Positions 33,764-43,413 of a DNA stretch of 64,000 bases are shown piece by piece. A program made the position numbers and the translations under genes. Origin of the DNA: Myroides sp. JBRI-B21084 (lineage in GTDB: Bacteria; Bacteroidota; Bacteroidia; Flavobacteriales; Flavobacteriaceae); assembly GCF_030545015.1 (NCBI RefSeq), contig NZ_CP120653.1:1612001-1676000 (forward strand). The letters run 5' to 3'. The notes under the pieces are model-generated. The model searched no databases, was not told where the DNA came from, and saw nothing but the letters and a program-made list of their open reading frames with translations. The number at the start of each line of letters is the position of its first letter. The stretch's first letter is position 1.

Positions 33764-35464
33764 ATGCATTTAAATAACACAAATCATAAAAGCACCAATT
33801 GTTTTATTGCTTTTAACAAAGATATTTCACATATTAAACTACCTGAAAAATTAAACTTTCCGTTTTATTATAATGTACATCCTTTATGTGAAATGGCTGC
33901 AAATCAAGTGCAATTTTATTTAGAAAACAACGAAGAACTTAAACATAATTTTGGTTTAAACAACAACAATCATTTATTACCCATTGGAAAAATGTTTGGT
34001 GTTTTAGTTGTTAAAAAAGAAAATGAAATTGGTTTTATTACAGCTTATTCAGGTAAATTAGCAAATAGTAATTCAGTTGCATTTTTCGTACCTCCTGTTT
34101 TTGATATGCTTTCTCAAAATAGTTATTTTTTAAGAAAGGAAACTGAATTAAACAGTATAAATTACGAAATTGAACTTTTAGAAAACAATAGTGATTTAAA
34201 TACATTACTTTTAAATTTAGAGGATTTAAAAGCCACTTCAACCATTGAAATTGAATCATTTAAACAACAAATGACCTTTAAAAAAGCTGCACGAAAACAA
34301 AAACGATTGCAGCTAAAAGAAACTTGTACAACTGATGAATATGAAATTTTGGAAGCTGATTTAATTAAACAAAGTTTACATGAAAAACATCTTTTAAAAA
34401 CAATTACGATTGAGTACAAACAAAAACTTGAAAATCTTACCCAAAAAATTGAGTTATTCACTGAAAAAATTACACAATTAAAAGAAGAACGTAAAATAAA
34501 ATCAAACGCGTTACAAAATTGGTTGTTTACAAACTATACCTTTTTAAATAGTAAAAAAGAAGAAAAATCGTTATTAGAAATATTTAAAAATTCGTTACAT
34601 AACCATCCGCCTGCTGGTGCGGGTGAATGTTGTGCCCCTAAATTGTTTCAATATGCTTTTAAAAATAATTTAGAACCAATTGCATTAGCTGAATTTTGGT
34701 GGGGAGCACCTCCAAAATCTGAAGTTCGTTTACACAAACAATTTTATCCATCGTGTTGGGGCAAGTGCGAACCTATTTTAGGTCATATGTTACAAGGTTT
34801 ACAGGTTGATGAAAACCCTTTTCTAAACAATCCAGCTAATAATAAAGAGCTTGAAATTGTATACGACGATCCATATCTAGTAATTGTAAATAAACCTGCC
34901 GAATTTTTATCGGTTCCAGGTATTCATATAACCGATTCTGTTTATGAACGAATAAAAAACAGATATCCAAATGCAACCGGACCGTTAATTGTTCATAGAT
35001 TGGATATGTCTACATCGGGGTTAATGGTTTTAGCTAAAAATAAAGATGTACACGAAAATCTTCAAAAGCAATTTATAAAACGCAAGGTCAAAAAAAGCTA
35101 TATAGCGCTTTTAAATGGTATAGTTAAAAATGATAATGGTTGTATTGAATTGCCTTTAAGAGTAGATTTAGACGATAGACCTAGACAAATTGTTTGCTAT
35201 GAATACGGTAAAATGGGCATAACCAAATACACTGTTTTAGAACGAAAAGAAAATACAACACGTATTCAATTTTTTCCAATAACCGGCCGTACACATCAAT
35301 TAAGAGTACATGCAGCACATAATTTAGGCTTAAATACACCAATTATTGGTGATGATTTATATGGTACAAAAGCCAATAGATTACATTTACACGCAAATAT
35401 GTTAGAATTTTTTCATCCTATTTATAAAGAAAATGTAAGTTTTCAGGTTCAACCTGAATTTTAA
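33764..35464 (+). CDS. RluA-family pseudouridine synthase, long form with N-terminal coiled coil
   Basis: 566 residues, over twice the usual RluA length. The C-terminal 200 residues form the catalytic domain, with IVHRLDMSTSGLMVLAKN holding the catalytic Asp, GRTHQLRVHAA and DDLYG. Ahead of it lie an N-terminal domain (1-115), a Glu/Lys/Leu-rich coiled coil (about 130-245) and a conserved HPPAGAGECCAPKLFQYAF block (about 275-293). This composite is a known type in some bacteria and probably modifies 23S rRNA or tRNA; the site is unknown. Start ATG 33764; the TTG at 33740 has no support. Confidence 0.88.
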   Translation: MHLNNTNHKSTNCFIAFNKDISHIKLPEKLNFPFYYNVHPLCEMAANQVQFYLENNEELKHNFGLNNNNHLLPIGKMFGVLVVKKENEIGFITAYSGKLANSNSVAFFVPPVFDMLSQNSYFLRKETELNSINYEIELLENNSDLNTLLLNLEDLKATSTIEIESFKQQMTFKKAARKQKRLQLKETCTTDEYEILEADLIKQSLHEKHLLKTITIEYKQKLENLTQKIELFTEKITQLKEERKIKSNALQNWLFTNYTFLNSKKEEKSLLEIFKNSLHNHPPAGAGECCAPKLFQYAFKNNLEPIALAEFWWGAPPKSEVRLHKQFYPSCWGKCEPILGHMLQGLQVDENPFLNNPANNKELEIVYDDPYLVIVNKPAEFLSVPGIHITDSVYERIKNRYPNATGPLIVHRLDMSTSGLMVLAKNKDVHENLQKQFIKRKVKKSYIALLNGIVKNDNGCIELPLRVDLDDRPRQIVCYEYGKMGITKYTVLERKENTTRIQFFPITGRTHQLRVHAAHNLGLNTPIIGDDLYGTKANRLHLHANMLEFFHPIYKENVSFQVQPEF

Positions 35465-35479
35465 CTAAACAAAATTTAA

Positions 35480-35487
35480 TAAATTTG
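35480..35487 (+). promoter_or_regulatory. Predicted -7 element for the GNAT-like gene
   Basis: TAAATTTG, exact match, 19 bases before the ATG at 35506. Confidence 0.45.
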
Positions 35488-35505
35488 TGAATCTTTATAA
35501 AGCAC

Positions 35506-36675
35506 ATGTATACAGTTGAAGTAAATAATAAAAAAACACGCCAACAGTTTTTAAATTTTCCTAAAAAACTTTACGCAGACGAAAAAAACTGGATTCAACC
35601 TTTAAATCAAGACATTGAAAAGGTGTTTGATACCCAAGAAAACAAACTTTTTAAACGCGGTGGAAAAGCAATACGTTGGATACTTTTTAACAGTAATAAT
35701 GAAATTATTGGTAGAATAGCTGCCTTTATTAATCCTAAATACGAAGGTAAAGCTGCCGTTGGTGGTATTGGCTTTTTTGAATGTATAAACAACCAAAAAG
35801 CGGCAAACTATTTATTTAACGAAGCAAAAAAATGGTTTCTTTTAAATGAAATTGAAACCATGGACGGGCCAATTAATTTTGGTGAACGCGATCAATGGTG
35901 GGGATTACTTATTGAAGGTTTTCACGAACCACTTTATAATATGAATTACAATTTTCCGTATTATATTGATTTATTTGAAAACTATGGTTTTAAAACTTAT
36001 TTTAATCAAGAATGTTTTTCTTTACCTATAACACAAAAATTACAACCTAAATTACATGACCGTCATGAAGCTATTGCTAAAGACAGTAATTTTAAAGCAG
36101 AGTATTTAAAATTAAATAATTTAGATAAGTATGTTGCCGATTTTGTAACAATTTATAATAAAGCATGGGCAAGCCATGGTGGTGGTAAAGATTTAACCCT
36201 TAACCAAGGGAAATTAATTTTTAAAACCATGAAACCGGTTATTGACCCTAAAATTGTATGGTTTGTATATTATAAAAACGAACCAGTTGCATTTTGGTTA
36301 AATTTACCTGACTTAAATCAATACTTTAAGCATTTAAATGGAAAATTTGGTATCCTTCAAAAATTACAATTTCTTTGGTATAAAACATTTCAAAAAAGTA
36401 AACGCGTTGTTGGTATTGCTTTTGGTGTAGTACCAGAATGGCAAGGTAAAGGAGTTGATAATTTTATGATTATTGAAGGCCAGAAAGTAATGAAAAGTCA
36501 GCTGAGTTATACTGATTATGAAATGCAATGGATTGGCGATTTTAACCCTAAAATGATTAATATTGCTAAAGGATTAGGTGCTGAACATAGTAGAAAATTA
36601 CGTACTTACCGTTACCATTTTGATACTTTAAAACCAGTAGAACGACATAGATTATTAACTAAAAAAGAGGCCTAA
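35506..36675 (+). CDS. GNAT-fold protein of unknown substrate
   Basis: 389 residues. An N-terminal half (WIQPLNQDIEKVFD, GRIAAFINPKYEG, DGPINFGERDQWWGLLIEGF) and a C-terminal half (VGIAFGVVPEWQGKGVDNFM, then DYEMQWIGDFNPKM) look like two GNAT-like lobes; the VVPEWQGKG stretch is the acetyl-CoA pyrophosphate loop (QxxGxG-like). The type is common in Bacteroidota and Proteobacteria as an uncharacterised N-acetyltransferase-like protein. Monocistronic with its own -7 element. The stop codon lies in the terminator loop. Confidence 0.7.
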   Translation: MYTVEVNNKKTRQQFLNFPKKLYADEKNWIQPLNQDIEKVFDTQENKLFKRGGKAIRWILFNSNNEIIGRIAAFINPKYEGKAAVGGIGFFECINNQKAANYLFNEAKKWFLLNEIETMDGPINFGERDQWWGLLIEGFHEPLYNMNYNFPYYIDLFENYGFKTYFNQECFSLPITQKLQPKLHDRHEAIAKDSNFKAEYLKLNNLDKYVADFVTIYNKAWASHGGGKDLTLNQGKLIFKTMKPVIDPKIVWFVYYKNEPVAFWLNLPDLNQYFKHLNGKFGILQKLQFLWYKTFQKSKRVVGIAFGVVPEWQGKGVDNFMIIEGQKVMKSQLSYTDYEMQWIGDFNPKMINIAKGLGAEHSRKLRTYRYHFDTLKPVERHRLLTKKEA

Positions 36676-36687
36676 GCCTCTTTTTTT
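36661..36687. terminator. Bidirectional terminator between GNAT gene and rocD
   Basis: AAAAAAGAGGC / GCCTCTTTTTTT stem with a four-base loop that includes part of the upstream stop codon. Confidence 0.85.
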
Positions 36688-37918
36688 ATCTTTCAAATTC
36701 TTTTAGCGTTTCTGTAATAATACGTACACAATCTAAAAGTTGCTCTTCGTTCATCACCAAAGGTGGTGCAAAACGGATAATATTACCATGTGTTGGTTTT
36801 GCTAACAAACCATTATCACGTAAACGCAAACAAATATTCCATGCGGTATCACTATCTTCGGTATCGTTAATTAAAATAGCATTTAACAAGCCTTTTCCGC
36901 GAACCAATGAACAAATGGTTGATGTTTGAATATAATCGTTTAATTTTTGTCTGAATAAATTCCCTAAGTTATCGGCGTTTTCTGCAAGTTTTTCATCAAT
37001 AACTACATCTAACGCAGCCATTGCAACAGCTGCTGCAACAGGATTTCCACCAAAAGTTGAACCATGCTGTCCTGGTTTAATCACATTCATTACTGCATCG
37101 TTAGCTAATACTGCAGAAACAGGATACATACCCCCAGAAAGTGCTTTTCCTAAAATTAAAACATCGGGTTGTATATTTTCATGATCAACAGCCAACATTT
37201 TACCTGTACGCGCAATTCCCGTTTGAACTTCATCTGCTATAAACAACACATTATTTTGTTTACACAATTCATATGCCGCAGTTAAATATCCAGTATCTGG
37301 CACAAAAACGCCTGCTTCTCCTTGAATTGGCTCAACTAAAAAACCTGCAACATTTTGGTTACCTATAACTTCTTTTAAGGCTTCAACATTATTATAAGGT
37401 ATGCGAACAAAACCTTCGGTATATGGACCGTAATTTTTACGGGCATCTTGATCGTTTGAGAACGAAATAATGGTAGTTGTTCTTCCGTGAAAATTATTTT
37501 CGCAAACAATAATCACAGCTTCTTGTTCTTTAATTTTTTTTACTTCGTATGCCCATTTTCTGGTTAATTTAATAGCTGTTTCTACAGCTTCCGCACCCGA
37601 ATTCATTGGTAAAACCTTATCAAACCCAAATAATTTGGTTATTTTCTCTTCATAAGGTCCTAATTTATCGTTATAAAAAGCGCGCGAAGTTAAGGTAAGT
37701 TGTTCAGCTTGCTTTGTAATAGCTTCTACTAATTTAGGATGGCAATGCCCTTGATTTACTGCTGAATATGCCGATAAAAAATCGTAATATTTTTTTCCTT
37801 CAACATCCCAAACAAAAACCCCCTCGCCTTTTGATAATACAACCGGTAGCGGATGGTAATTATGCGCCCCGTATTTTTCTTCTAATGCAATTGCATCGTT
37901 ACTTGATAAACTATTCAT
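36686..37918 (-). CDS. rocD: Ornithine--oxo-acid transaminase
   Basis: 410 residues, class III aminotransferase. [21 protein letters not shown] (22-42) and the [13 protein letters not shown] phosphate-binding loop (106-118) are typical, with DEVQTG at 229-234 and the PLP lysine at 258 in [13 protein letters not shown]. Ornithine-specific features are the N-terminal [12 protein letters not shown] and the [12 protein letters not shown] block. It converts ornithine to glutamate semialdehyde in arginine/proline breakdown. Monocistronic and divergent from rlmD. Confidence 0.93.
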   Translation of the reverse strand: MNSLSSNDAIALEEKYGAHNYHPLPVVLSKGEGVFVWDVEGKKYYDFLSAYSAVNQGHCHPKLVEAITKQAEQLTLTSRAFYNDKLGPYEEKITKLFGFDKVLPMNSGAEAVETAIKLTRKWAYEVKKIKEQEAVIIVCENNFHGRTTTIISFSNDQDARKNYGPYTEGFVRIPYNNVEALKEVIGNQNVAGFLVEPIQGEAGVFVPDTGYLTAAYELCKQNNVLFIADEVQTGIARTGKMLAVDHENIQPDVLILGKALSGGMYPVSAVLANDAVMNVIKPGQHGSTFGGNPVAAAVAMAALDVVIDEKLAENADNLGNLFRQKLNDYIQTSTICSLVRGKGLLNAILINDTEDSDTAWNICLRLRDNGLLAKPTHGNIIRFAPPLVMNEEQLLDCVRIITETLKEFER

Positions 37919-38057
37919 TACTATTAGTTTATAAAATTTAAATTAAGTAATTCCTTCTTAAATTGGAGAGAAATCATCCAATGTGCAAGTTAATAAAAAC
38001 ATATCTTTTAAAAAATTTAATATACGCATTTTTAAAAACAATATAAATTACAAACGT

Positions 38058-38090
38058 TTGAAAAATGTTAGTAAACAATTAGTATTTTTG
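38058..38090 (+). promoter_or_regulatory. Predicted rlmD promoter (TTG-N22-TATTTTTG)
   Basis: TTG (38058-38060), 22 bases, TATTTTTG (38083-38090). Only four bases separate the -7 element from the ATG at 38095, so the transcript would be leaderless or nearly so. Confidence 0.55.
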
Positions 38091-38094
38091 CATC

Positions 38095-39507
38095 ATGGGA
38101 AGAAAAAAAACAGACAAAATCGTATTCGAAAACGTTGAAGTCCTTGATGCAGGAGCAAAAGGCGTATCGGTTGGTAAAGCTGCCGATGGTAAAGTAATTT
38201 TTATTCCGAATGTAGTTCCGGGAGATGTAGTTGATGTGCAAACTTTTAAAAAACGCAAAGCGTATTACGAAGGTAAAGCGGTTGTTTTTCATAAGTTTTC
38301 TGATAAACGTGTGGAGCCCGTTTGTGAACATTTTGGAGCTTGTGGTGGTTGCAAATGGCAAAACATGGATTATAAATTTCAGTTAGGCTACAAACATCAA
38401 GAAGTTGAAAATAATTTAAAACGAATTGGTAAAATTGAATTACCACAATTTGAACCTATTTTAGGTTCGGAAAAGCAATTTTTTTACCGAAATAAAATGG
38501 AGTTTTCTTTCTCTAACGCACGTTGGTTAACCGATGCTGAAATTCAATCGGGTGAAGAATTAGGTAAAGAAAATGCATTAGGTTTTCACATTCCAAAAAT
38601 GTGGGACAAAATTCTTGACATTAAAAAGTGTCACTTACAACAAGATCCTTCTAACGCAATACGTAACGAAATTCGAGCTTTTGCAAACACAAATGGCTTA
38701 GAATTTTACAATCCGCGTGAAAACAGTGGTTTATTACGTACTTTAATGATTAGAACAGCATCTACAGGTGAAATTATGGTGTTGATTCAATTTTTTAAAG
38801 AAGACAAGCAAAAACGCGAATTGCTTTTAAATTTTATTAAGGATCGCTTTCCAGAAATCACTTCGTTACAATATGTAATAAACAGTAAATTAAACGATAC
38901 CATTTACGATCAAAATGTATTTTGTTTCTATGGACGCGATTATATTTTAGAAGAAATGGAAGGTTTACAATTTAGTATAAATGCAAAATCGTTTTACCAA
39001 ACAAATTCTGAACAAGCTTATGAATTGTACAGCATTACTCGTGATTTTGCTGGCTTAACTGGTGAAGAATTGGTTTACGATTTGTATACTGGTACAGGAA
39101 CCATTGCTCAATTTGTATCTAAAAAAGCAAAAAAAGTTATAGGTGTTGAAGCCGTGCCCGAAGCAATTGCTGATGCTAAAATTAATGCAGAACGCAACAA
39201 CATTACCAATTGTGAATTTTTTGTAGGAGATATGAAAAATGTGTTTAACGATGAATTTATTGCACAACACGGACAACCAGATGTAATTATTACCGACCCG
39301 CCACGCGATGGAATGCATAAAGATGTGGTGGCGCAAATTTTAAAAATTGCTCCTAAAAAAGTTGTTTATGTAAGTTGTAATTCAGCTACACAAGCACGTG
39401 ATTTGGCTTTAATGGATGAATTGTATAAAGTAGTTCGTGTACGCCCAGTAGATATGTTTCCACAAACACATCACGTTGAAAATGTAGTTTTATTAGAAAA
39501 ACGATAA
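38095..39507 (+). CDS. rlmD: 23S rRNA (uracil1939-C5)-methyltransferase RlmD
   Basis: 470 residues, TrmA/RlmD family. An N-terminal TRAM domain (about 1-65) is followed by iron-sulfur cysteines in CEHFGACGGCKW (Cys77, Cys83, Cys86) and a KKCHLQ cysteine. The SAM-binding motif LVYDLYTGTGTIAQF, the TDPPRDG motif and the nucleophile VYVSCNS come later. It methylates C5 of U1939. Length and motifs are complete. Monocistronic, with a consensus promoter just before the ATG and a strong terminator after. Confidence 0.92.
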   Translation: MGRKKTDKIVFENVEVLDAGAKGVSVGKAADGKVIFIPNVVPGDVVDVQTFKKRKAYYEGKAVVFHKFSDKRVEPVCEHFGACGGCKWQNMDYKFQLGYKHQEVENNLKRIGKIELPQFEPILGSEKQFFYRNKMEFSFSNARWLTDAEIQSGEELGKENALGFHIPKMWDKILDIKKCHLQQDPSNAIRNEIRAFANTNGLEFYNPRENSGLLRTLMIRTASTGEIMVLIQFFKEDKQKRELLLNFIKDRFPEITSLQYVINSKLNDTIYDQNVFCFYGRDYILEEMEGLQFSINAKSFYQTNSEQAYELYSITRDFAGLTGEELVYDLYTGTGTIAQFVSKKAKKVIGVEAVPEAIADAKINAERNNITNCEFFVGDMKNVFNDEFIAQHGQPDVIITDPPRDGMHKDVVAQILKIAPKKVVYVSCNSATQARDLALMDELYKVVRVRPVDMFPQTHHVENVVLLEKR

Positions 39508-39510
39508 TTT

Positions 39511-39547
39511 AAAACGGGAATCTCAAAACAATGAGATTCCCGTTTTT
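39511..39547 (+). terminator. Terminator after rlmD
   Basis: Fourteen-base stem AAACGGGAATCTCA / TGAGATTCCCGTTT with a six-base loop and a T-run. Confidence 0.88.
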
Positions 39548-39704
39548 AAATTTAGATAAATAAATACTTAAACTACAATAAATTTGAAATTACCATTTTT
39601 GCAACAACTTTAAATATATTTGAACTTTGGTATTTCTATTGAGTTTAAGTTCCCGTTACTTTCGGCAATAAGCAAGTCGATATTTGTAATATTTTTAAAA
39701 CAAA

Positions 39705-40328
39705 ATGAGTTATAAATTATTTACAAAATACAACTCCAAAAAAAAAATAAGTTTTGAAATTATATATTTAGTTTCAATTTGTATATTTATTTTACTTGTT
39801 CATATCTTTAATTTTGAAAATTCTTTTGTTAATTGGATTTCTTTTACATTGTTTATAATAATAATGTTATTAATCCCATTATCTATTATATACAATATTT
39901 TTAGTTTTTTTCGGTTTGAAAAGTTAAATGGAGATTTAAATCAGACTTTAGATTTTTCAAAAGAAGGTATTATTATCAATAATCACTTATATTCTATAAA
40001 TTCTATAAAAAAAATTGAAATAAATACATTCGATTATAAAGGCCGTTCCATTAATCATCGTAGAGCTTTTAAGGCAAAAAAATCAAATGGAACCCGAAAT
40101 GAATTAAAAATTACATTCAATGACAATACTTCAAAACACATTTATTTCCAGCAACTTTACAAAAATCAGATACATAATGAAAAGTTTATTCTAATTGAGT
40201 ATTGCAATCTTGAAAAAATAAATTATTTAAATCTATTAGATATCTTGAAAATAAATAAATATGAAGAAATAAAAATTTTCAAAGAGAAATATTTAAATCA
40301 ATTTAAAAAAACAACATCAAATAATTAA
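39705..40328 (+). CDS. Hypothetical membrane protein, two N-terminal helices
   Basis: 207 residues; no family recognised. Two hydrophobic helices (about 18-35 and 43-67) are followed by a charged, Lys/Asn/Ile-rich soluble part that reads like a PH-like, beta-rich domain (EGIIINNHLYSINSIKKIEI, ELKITFNDNTSKHIYF). Membrane-anchored PH-like domains of this sort occur widely without known roles. Base composition is even more AT-rich than the neighbours. Monocistronic: 200 bases from rlmD and a terminator 70 bases after the stop. Confidence 0.55.
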   Translation: MSYKLFTKYNSKKKISFEIIYLVSICIFILLVHIFNFENSFVNWISFTLFIIIMLLIPLSIIYNIFSFFRFEKLNGDLNQTLDFSKEGIIINNHLYSINSIKKIEINTFDYKGRSINHRRAFKAKKSNGTRNELKITFNDNTSKHIYFQQLYKNQIHNEKFILIEYCNLEKINYLNLLDILKINKYEEIKIFKEKYLNQFKKTTSNN

Positions 40329-40396
40329 TCCTCTATTTAAAGGAAGAGCTTTAACTGAATTTGTAAATAAACTTATAAACTAAAGAGTAATAAATT

Positions 40397-40436
40397 AAAA
40401 AACGTCTCAAATTATTAATATTGAGACGTTTTTTTT
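40397..40436. terminator. Bidirectional terminator between 39705 gene and pepD
   Basis: AAAACGTCTCAA / TTGAGACGTTTT stem with a ten-base loop; A-run before and T-run after. Confidence 0.85.
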
Positions 40437-40439
40437 AAT

Positions 40440-41903
40440 TTACTTAATTGGAATGTTTTGCAAAATTTCTAAAACAAAATTCCAATATTTTTGAACTGAT
40501 GAAATGGAAACACGTTCTTCTGGTGAATGTGCTCCACGAATGTTAGGACCAAACGAAATCATTTTCATATCGGGATAATTTGTACCTAAAATACCACATT
40601 CTAAACCAGCGTGGCATGCCACAACATTAGCTTTTTTACCATTTTGTTTTTGATACAATTCATCTAAAACTTTTAAAATTGATGAATTTGGATTGGGTGT
40701 CCAACCTGGATATGAACCCGAAAAAGTAACTTCGCAACCCATTAATTCAAAGGCAGAACGTAAAGCATTAGCTAAATCAAACTTAGAAGTTTCTACAGAT
40801 GATCTGGTTAAACATTGAATTTGTAATTTACCATTTGCAACCGTAACTTTTGCAATATTATTTGATGTTTCTACTAAATCATCAAAATCAGCACTCATTC
40901 TATAAACTCCGTTGTGAGCGGTGTAAAGCGCACGAACTAAATAAAATTGAGCCATTGCAGGCATTACTTTATTTGGTAAAGTATCTTGTTTTTCAAAAAT
41001 AATTTCCAAATTTGGTTCTGTAGTAGCAAACTCAGTTTTAATTTCGTGTACTATTTTTTGCATATCAAATACAAACGATTCGTCGTACATTTTTGCAATA
41101 ATAACATCTGCAACACTTTCACGCGGAATAGCGTTACGCAAACTACCACCATTTATGCTGGCAATTTGTAAACCAAAATTATCAAAGCTGTTAAATAACA
41201 ATCTATTCATAATTTTGTTGGCATTACCTAAGCCTTTATGAATATCCATACCTGAATGTCCACCTTTTAAGCCTTTAACAGTAATTTTGTAAGCAACCGA
41301 ACCGTCTGGTAAATCTTCTTCTTCATAATCAGCAATAGCTGTAACATCTACTCCGCCGGCACAACCAATATCAATCTCTTCATCGTCTTCGGTGTCTAAA
41401 TTTAATAAAATATCCCCTTCAAGTAATCCGCCTTTTAAGCCCATTGCTCCGGTCATACCCGTTTCTTCATCAATAGTAAACAGCGCTTCAATAGCTGGGT
41501 GTTTAATTTCGGTTGATGCTAAAACAGCCATGATAGTTGCTACACCAATTCCGTTATCAGCTCCTAAAGTGGTTCCATTTGCACGTACCCAATCGCCGTC
41601 GATATACATTTCGATACCTTGGTTGTCAAAATCAAAAACGGTGTCGTTATTTTTTTGGTGTACCATATCTAAATGCGATTGCATTACAATGGTTTTGCGA
41701 TTTTCCATACCAGCAGTAGCCGGTTTTTTTATAATTACATTACCAACTTCATCAACAATGGTTTCTAAACCTAAATTTTCACCAAATTGTTTCATAAAAG
41801 CAATAACTCGTTCTTCTTTTTTAGAAGGACGTGGAACAGCATTTAAATCGGCAAAATGATTCCACAACGGAAGTGGTTCTAAATTGCGAATATCTTGACT
41901 CAT
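40440..41903 (-). CDS. pepD: Aminoacyl-histidine dipeptidase (PepD)
   Basis: 487 residues, M20 metallopeptidase. QSHLDMVHQK holds the first zinc histidine, GTTLGADNGIGVA the bridging Asp, DEETGMTGA the catalytic Glu pair, and HAGLECG and GAHSPEE the later ligands. It splits Xaa-His dipeptides such as carnosine. The start is ATG 41903 (MSQDIRNLEPLPLW). A frame extension to 42014 is rejected because it crosses the terminator of the upstream gene and yields a hydrophobic, non-homologous leader. Monocistronic. Confidence 0.93.
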   Translation of the reverse strand: MSQDIRNLEPLPLWNHFADLNAVPRPSKKEERVIAFMKQFGENLGLETIVDEVGNVIIKKPATAGMENRKTIVMQSHLDMVHQKNNDTVFDFDNQGIEMYIDGDWVRANGTTLGADNGIGVATIMAVLASTEIKHPAIEALFTIDEETGMTGAMGLKGGLLEGDILLNLDTEDDEEIDIGCAGGVDVTAIADYEEEDLPDGSVAYKITVKGLKGGHSGMDIHKGLGNANKIMNRLLFNSFDNFGLQIASINGGSLRNAIPRESVADVIIAKMYDESFVFDMQKIVHEIKTEFATTEPNLEIIFEKQDTLPNKVMPAMAQFYLVRALYTAHNGVYRMSADFDDLVETSNNIAKVTVANGKLQIQCLTRSSVETSKFDLANALRSAFELMGCEVTFSGSYPGWTPNPNSSILKVLDELYQKQNGKKANVVACHAGLECGILGTNYPDMKMISFGPNIRGAHSPEERVSISSVQKYWNFVLEILQNIPIK

Positions 41904-41940
41904 ATTTTTTAAAATTTTATCAAAGTTAGCTATTATTAAA

Positions 41941-41977
41941 TAAAAAAGCCACTTTAAACTTTGTTTAAAATGGCTTT
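41941..41977 (-). terminator. Terminator after the [2Fe-2S] protein gene
   Basis: Fifteen-base stem AAAGCCACTTTAAAC / GTTTAAAATGGCTTT (one G-U type mismatch), three-base loop, T-run on the minus strand. It separates the gene ending at 42007 from pepD. Confidence 0.78.
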
Positions 41978-42006
41978 GCATACAAAATAAAACAATAATT
42001 ATTTTT

Positions 42007-42270
42007 TTAGGCAACTATATATTTGGTAAATATTTTTTCGGCTTTTTTCTTTGTTACTTCTTTTTTATATTTTTTTTCAGAATCAATATAAAAAACGGGG
42101 GCACTTTTACACATACCTTGGCATTTCATTTTTTGTAGCGATACGCATTTATTAAGTCCGTTATCGCACAATAATTCTTTTAAGCATGATTTTGCTTCTT
42201 CATTATATCTGCAGCATTTTTTTCCATCGCAAAAATAAATTACTTCATTAAAAGATTTACATTTACTCAT
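42007..42270 (-). CDS. Thioredoxin-like [2Fe-2S] ferredoxin-domain protein
   Basis: 87 residues. IYFCDGKKCCRYN and KCVSLQKMKCQGMCKSAPV supply the cysteines of the thioredoxin-like [2Fe-2S] fold (a Cys-x4-Cys type pair near the N-terminus and Cys-x3-Cys near the middle), with a lysine-rich C-terminus. Such small proteins carry electrons or sense redox state; the partner is unknown. Starts at ATG 42270 or 42276 are both possible. The TTG at 42294 is excluded because it lies in the predicted TATATTTG element. Divergent from the DUF3810 gene. Confidence 0.72.
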   Translation of the reverse strand: MSKCKSFNEVIYFCDGKKCCRYNEEAKSCLKELLCDNGLNKCVSLQKMKCQGMCKSAPVFYIDSEKKYKKEVTKKKAEKIFTKYIVA

Positions 42271-42291
42271 AATCATTATCTTTATCGAGTA

Positions 42292-42299
42292 CAAATATA
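42292..42299 (-). promoter_or_regulatory. Predicted -7 element for the [2Fe-2S] protein gene
   Basis: TATATTTG on the minus strand, an exact TAnnTTTG match; transcription would start near 42286. Confidence 0.45.
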
Positions 42300-42336
42300 A
42301 ATAATAATTTTTATTTGTTCTAAATAAAATATAAAA

Positions 42337-43413
42337 ATGAATAAAAAATATTTCATCATATCTTTTACAGCAAGTTTATTAATATTAAGTTATTTATATA
42401 CTAATAATTACACTTCTTTTTTTAATGATTATTACAATAAAAACATTTATGTGTATTTAGATAAATTTTTAAGTTTTTTTTCGATTGTTCCCTTTTCAGT
42501 AGGCGATTTATTGTATGCAATCGTAGTATTATTTATTCTGCTTAAAAGTTATAATCTAATTAAGTTAAAAAAATATATAAAATTATTTTACGTTTTATCA
42601 TGCTGCATAATAACTTTTTTAGCATTGTTTCAGCTATTTTGGGGCTTTAATAATTATAAATACAGCGTTGCAAATCAATTAAAATTGGAAAATAATTATT
42701 CTAAATCTGATTTGGATTCGATAACGAATAGATTAATTTATATTGTAAACAAACAACAAACTGCTATTACCAAAAACACAGAAAAAAAAGTAGAAATTAA
42801 GCTTGATTTAGACAATTTTAATTGTGTAGCAAAACAGAATTATACAAAACTACCTGAAAATTTAAAAAGCATTTTAATTGAAAACAAAATTAATAAAGTA
42901 AAACCTTCTTTATATTCACACGTATTGTCGTATGCAGGATTTAGTGGTTATTTTAACCCATTTACACATGAAAACCAAGTTAATATAAAAATACCAACAG
43001 TTGGTATGCCTGTAACTGTTGCACATGAAATGGCCCATCAATTAGGAATTGCTAGTGAAGCCGAAGCAAACTTTTTTGGATATAAAAACATGTTGCAAAG
43101 CAATGAATTACATTTTAAATATGCTGCAAATTTGTACGCTTTAAAGTATTGCTTAAAAGAGTATAAAATAGAAAACGAAGAAACTTATCAATTACTTTTT
43201 AATCAATTAAACAAAGGCGTTCAGGAAAATATACTTGAAAGCGAATTGTTTTGGAAAAATAAACGAAATGTTTCTTCGTATGTTTTAAAATATATGTATG
43301 GAACTTTTTTAAAAATGAACAATCAAAAAGAAGGCATTAGATCTTATAATAAATTTGTTGATTTATTGATAAATTACAACAAAAAATATCCGAAAGACGC
43401 TTCCTTTTATTAA
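42337..43413 (+). CDS. DUF3810 family membrane metalloprotease-like protein
   Basis: 358 residues. Three hydrophobic segments (about 5-21, 56-71, 83-101) are followed by a soluble domain with HEMAH (230-234) and Glu241/Glu243 in IASEAEANFFGYK, a gluzincin-type zinc site. SYAGFSGYFNPFTHE (198-212) is another DUF3810 hallmark. It is predicted to be an inner-membrane peptidase with its active site outside the cytosol; the substrate is unknown. It converges on the NDH-2 gene and overlaps it by four bases. Confidence 0.82.
   Translation: MNKKYFIISFTASLLILSYLYTNNYTSFFNDYYNKNIYVYLDKFLSFFSIVPFSVGDLLYAIVVLFILLKSYNLIKLKKYIKLFYVLSCCIITFLALFQLFWGFNNYKYSVANQLKLENNYSKSDLDSITNRLIYIVNKQQTAITKNTEKKVEIKLDLDNFNCVAKQNYTKLPENLKSILIENKINKVKPSLYSHVLSYAGFSGYFNPFTHENQVNIKIPTVGMPVTVAHEMAHQLGIASEAEANFFGYKNMLQSNELHFKYAANLYALKYCLKEYKIENEETYQLLFNQLNKGVQENILESELFWKNKRNVSSYVLKYMYGTFLKMNNQKEGIRSYNKFVDLLINYNKKYPKDASFY

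Noticed and set aside
41904..42014. 37-codon N-terminal extension of pepD
   Set aside because: It runs through the terminator of the upstream gene, codes for an unlike hydrophobic leader, and the normal PepD start is the ATG at 41903.
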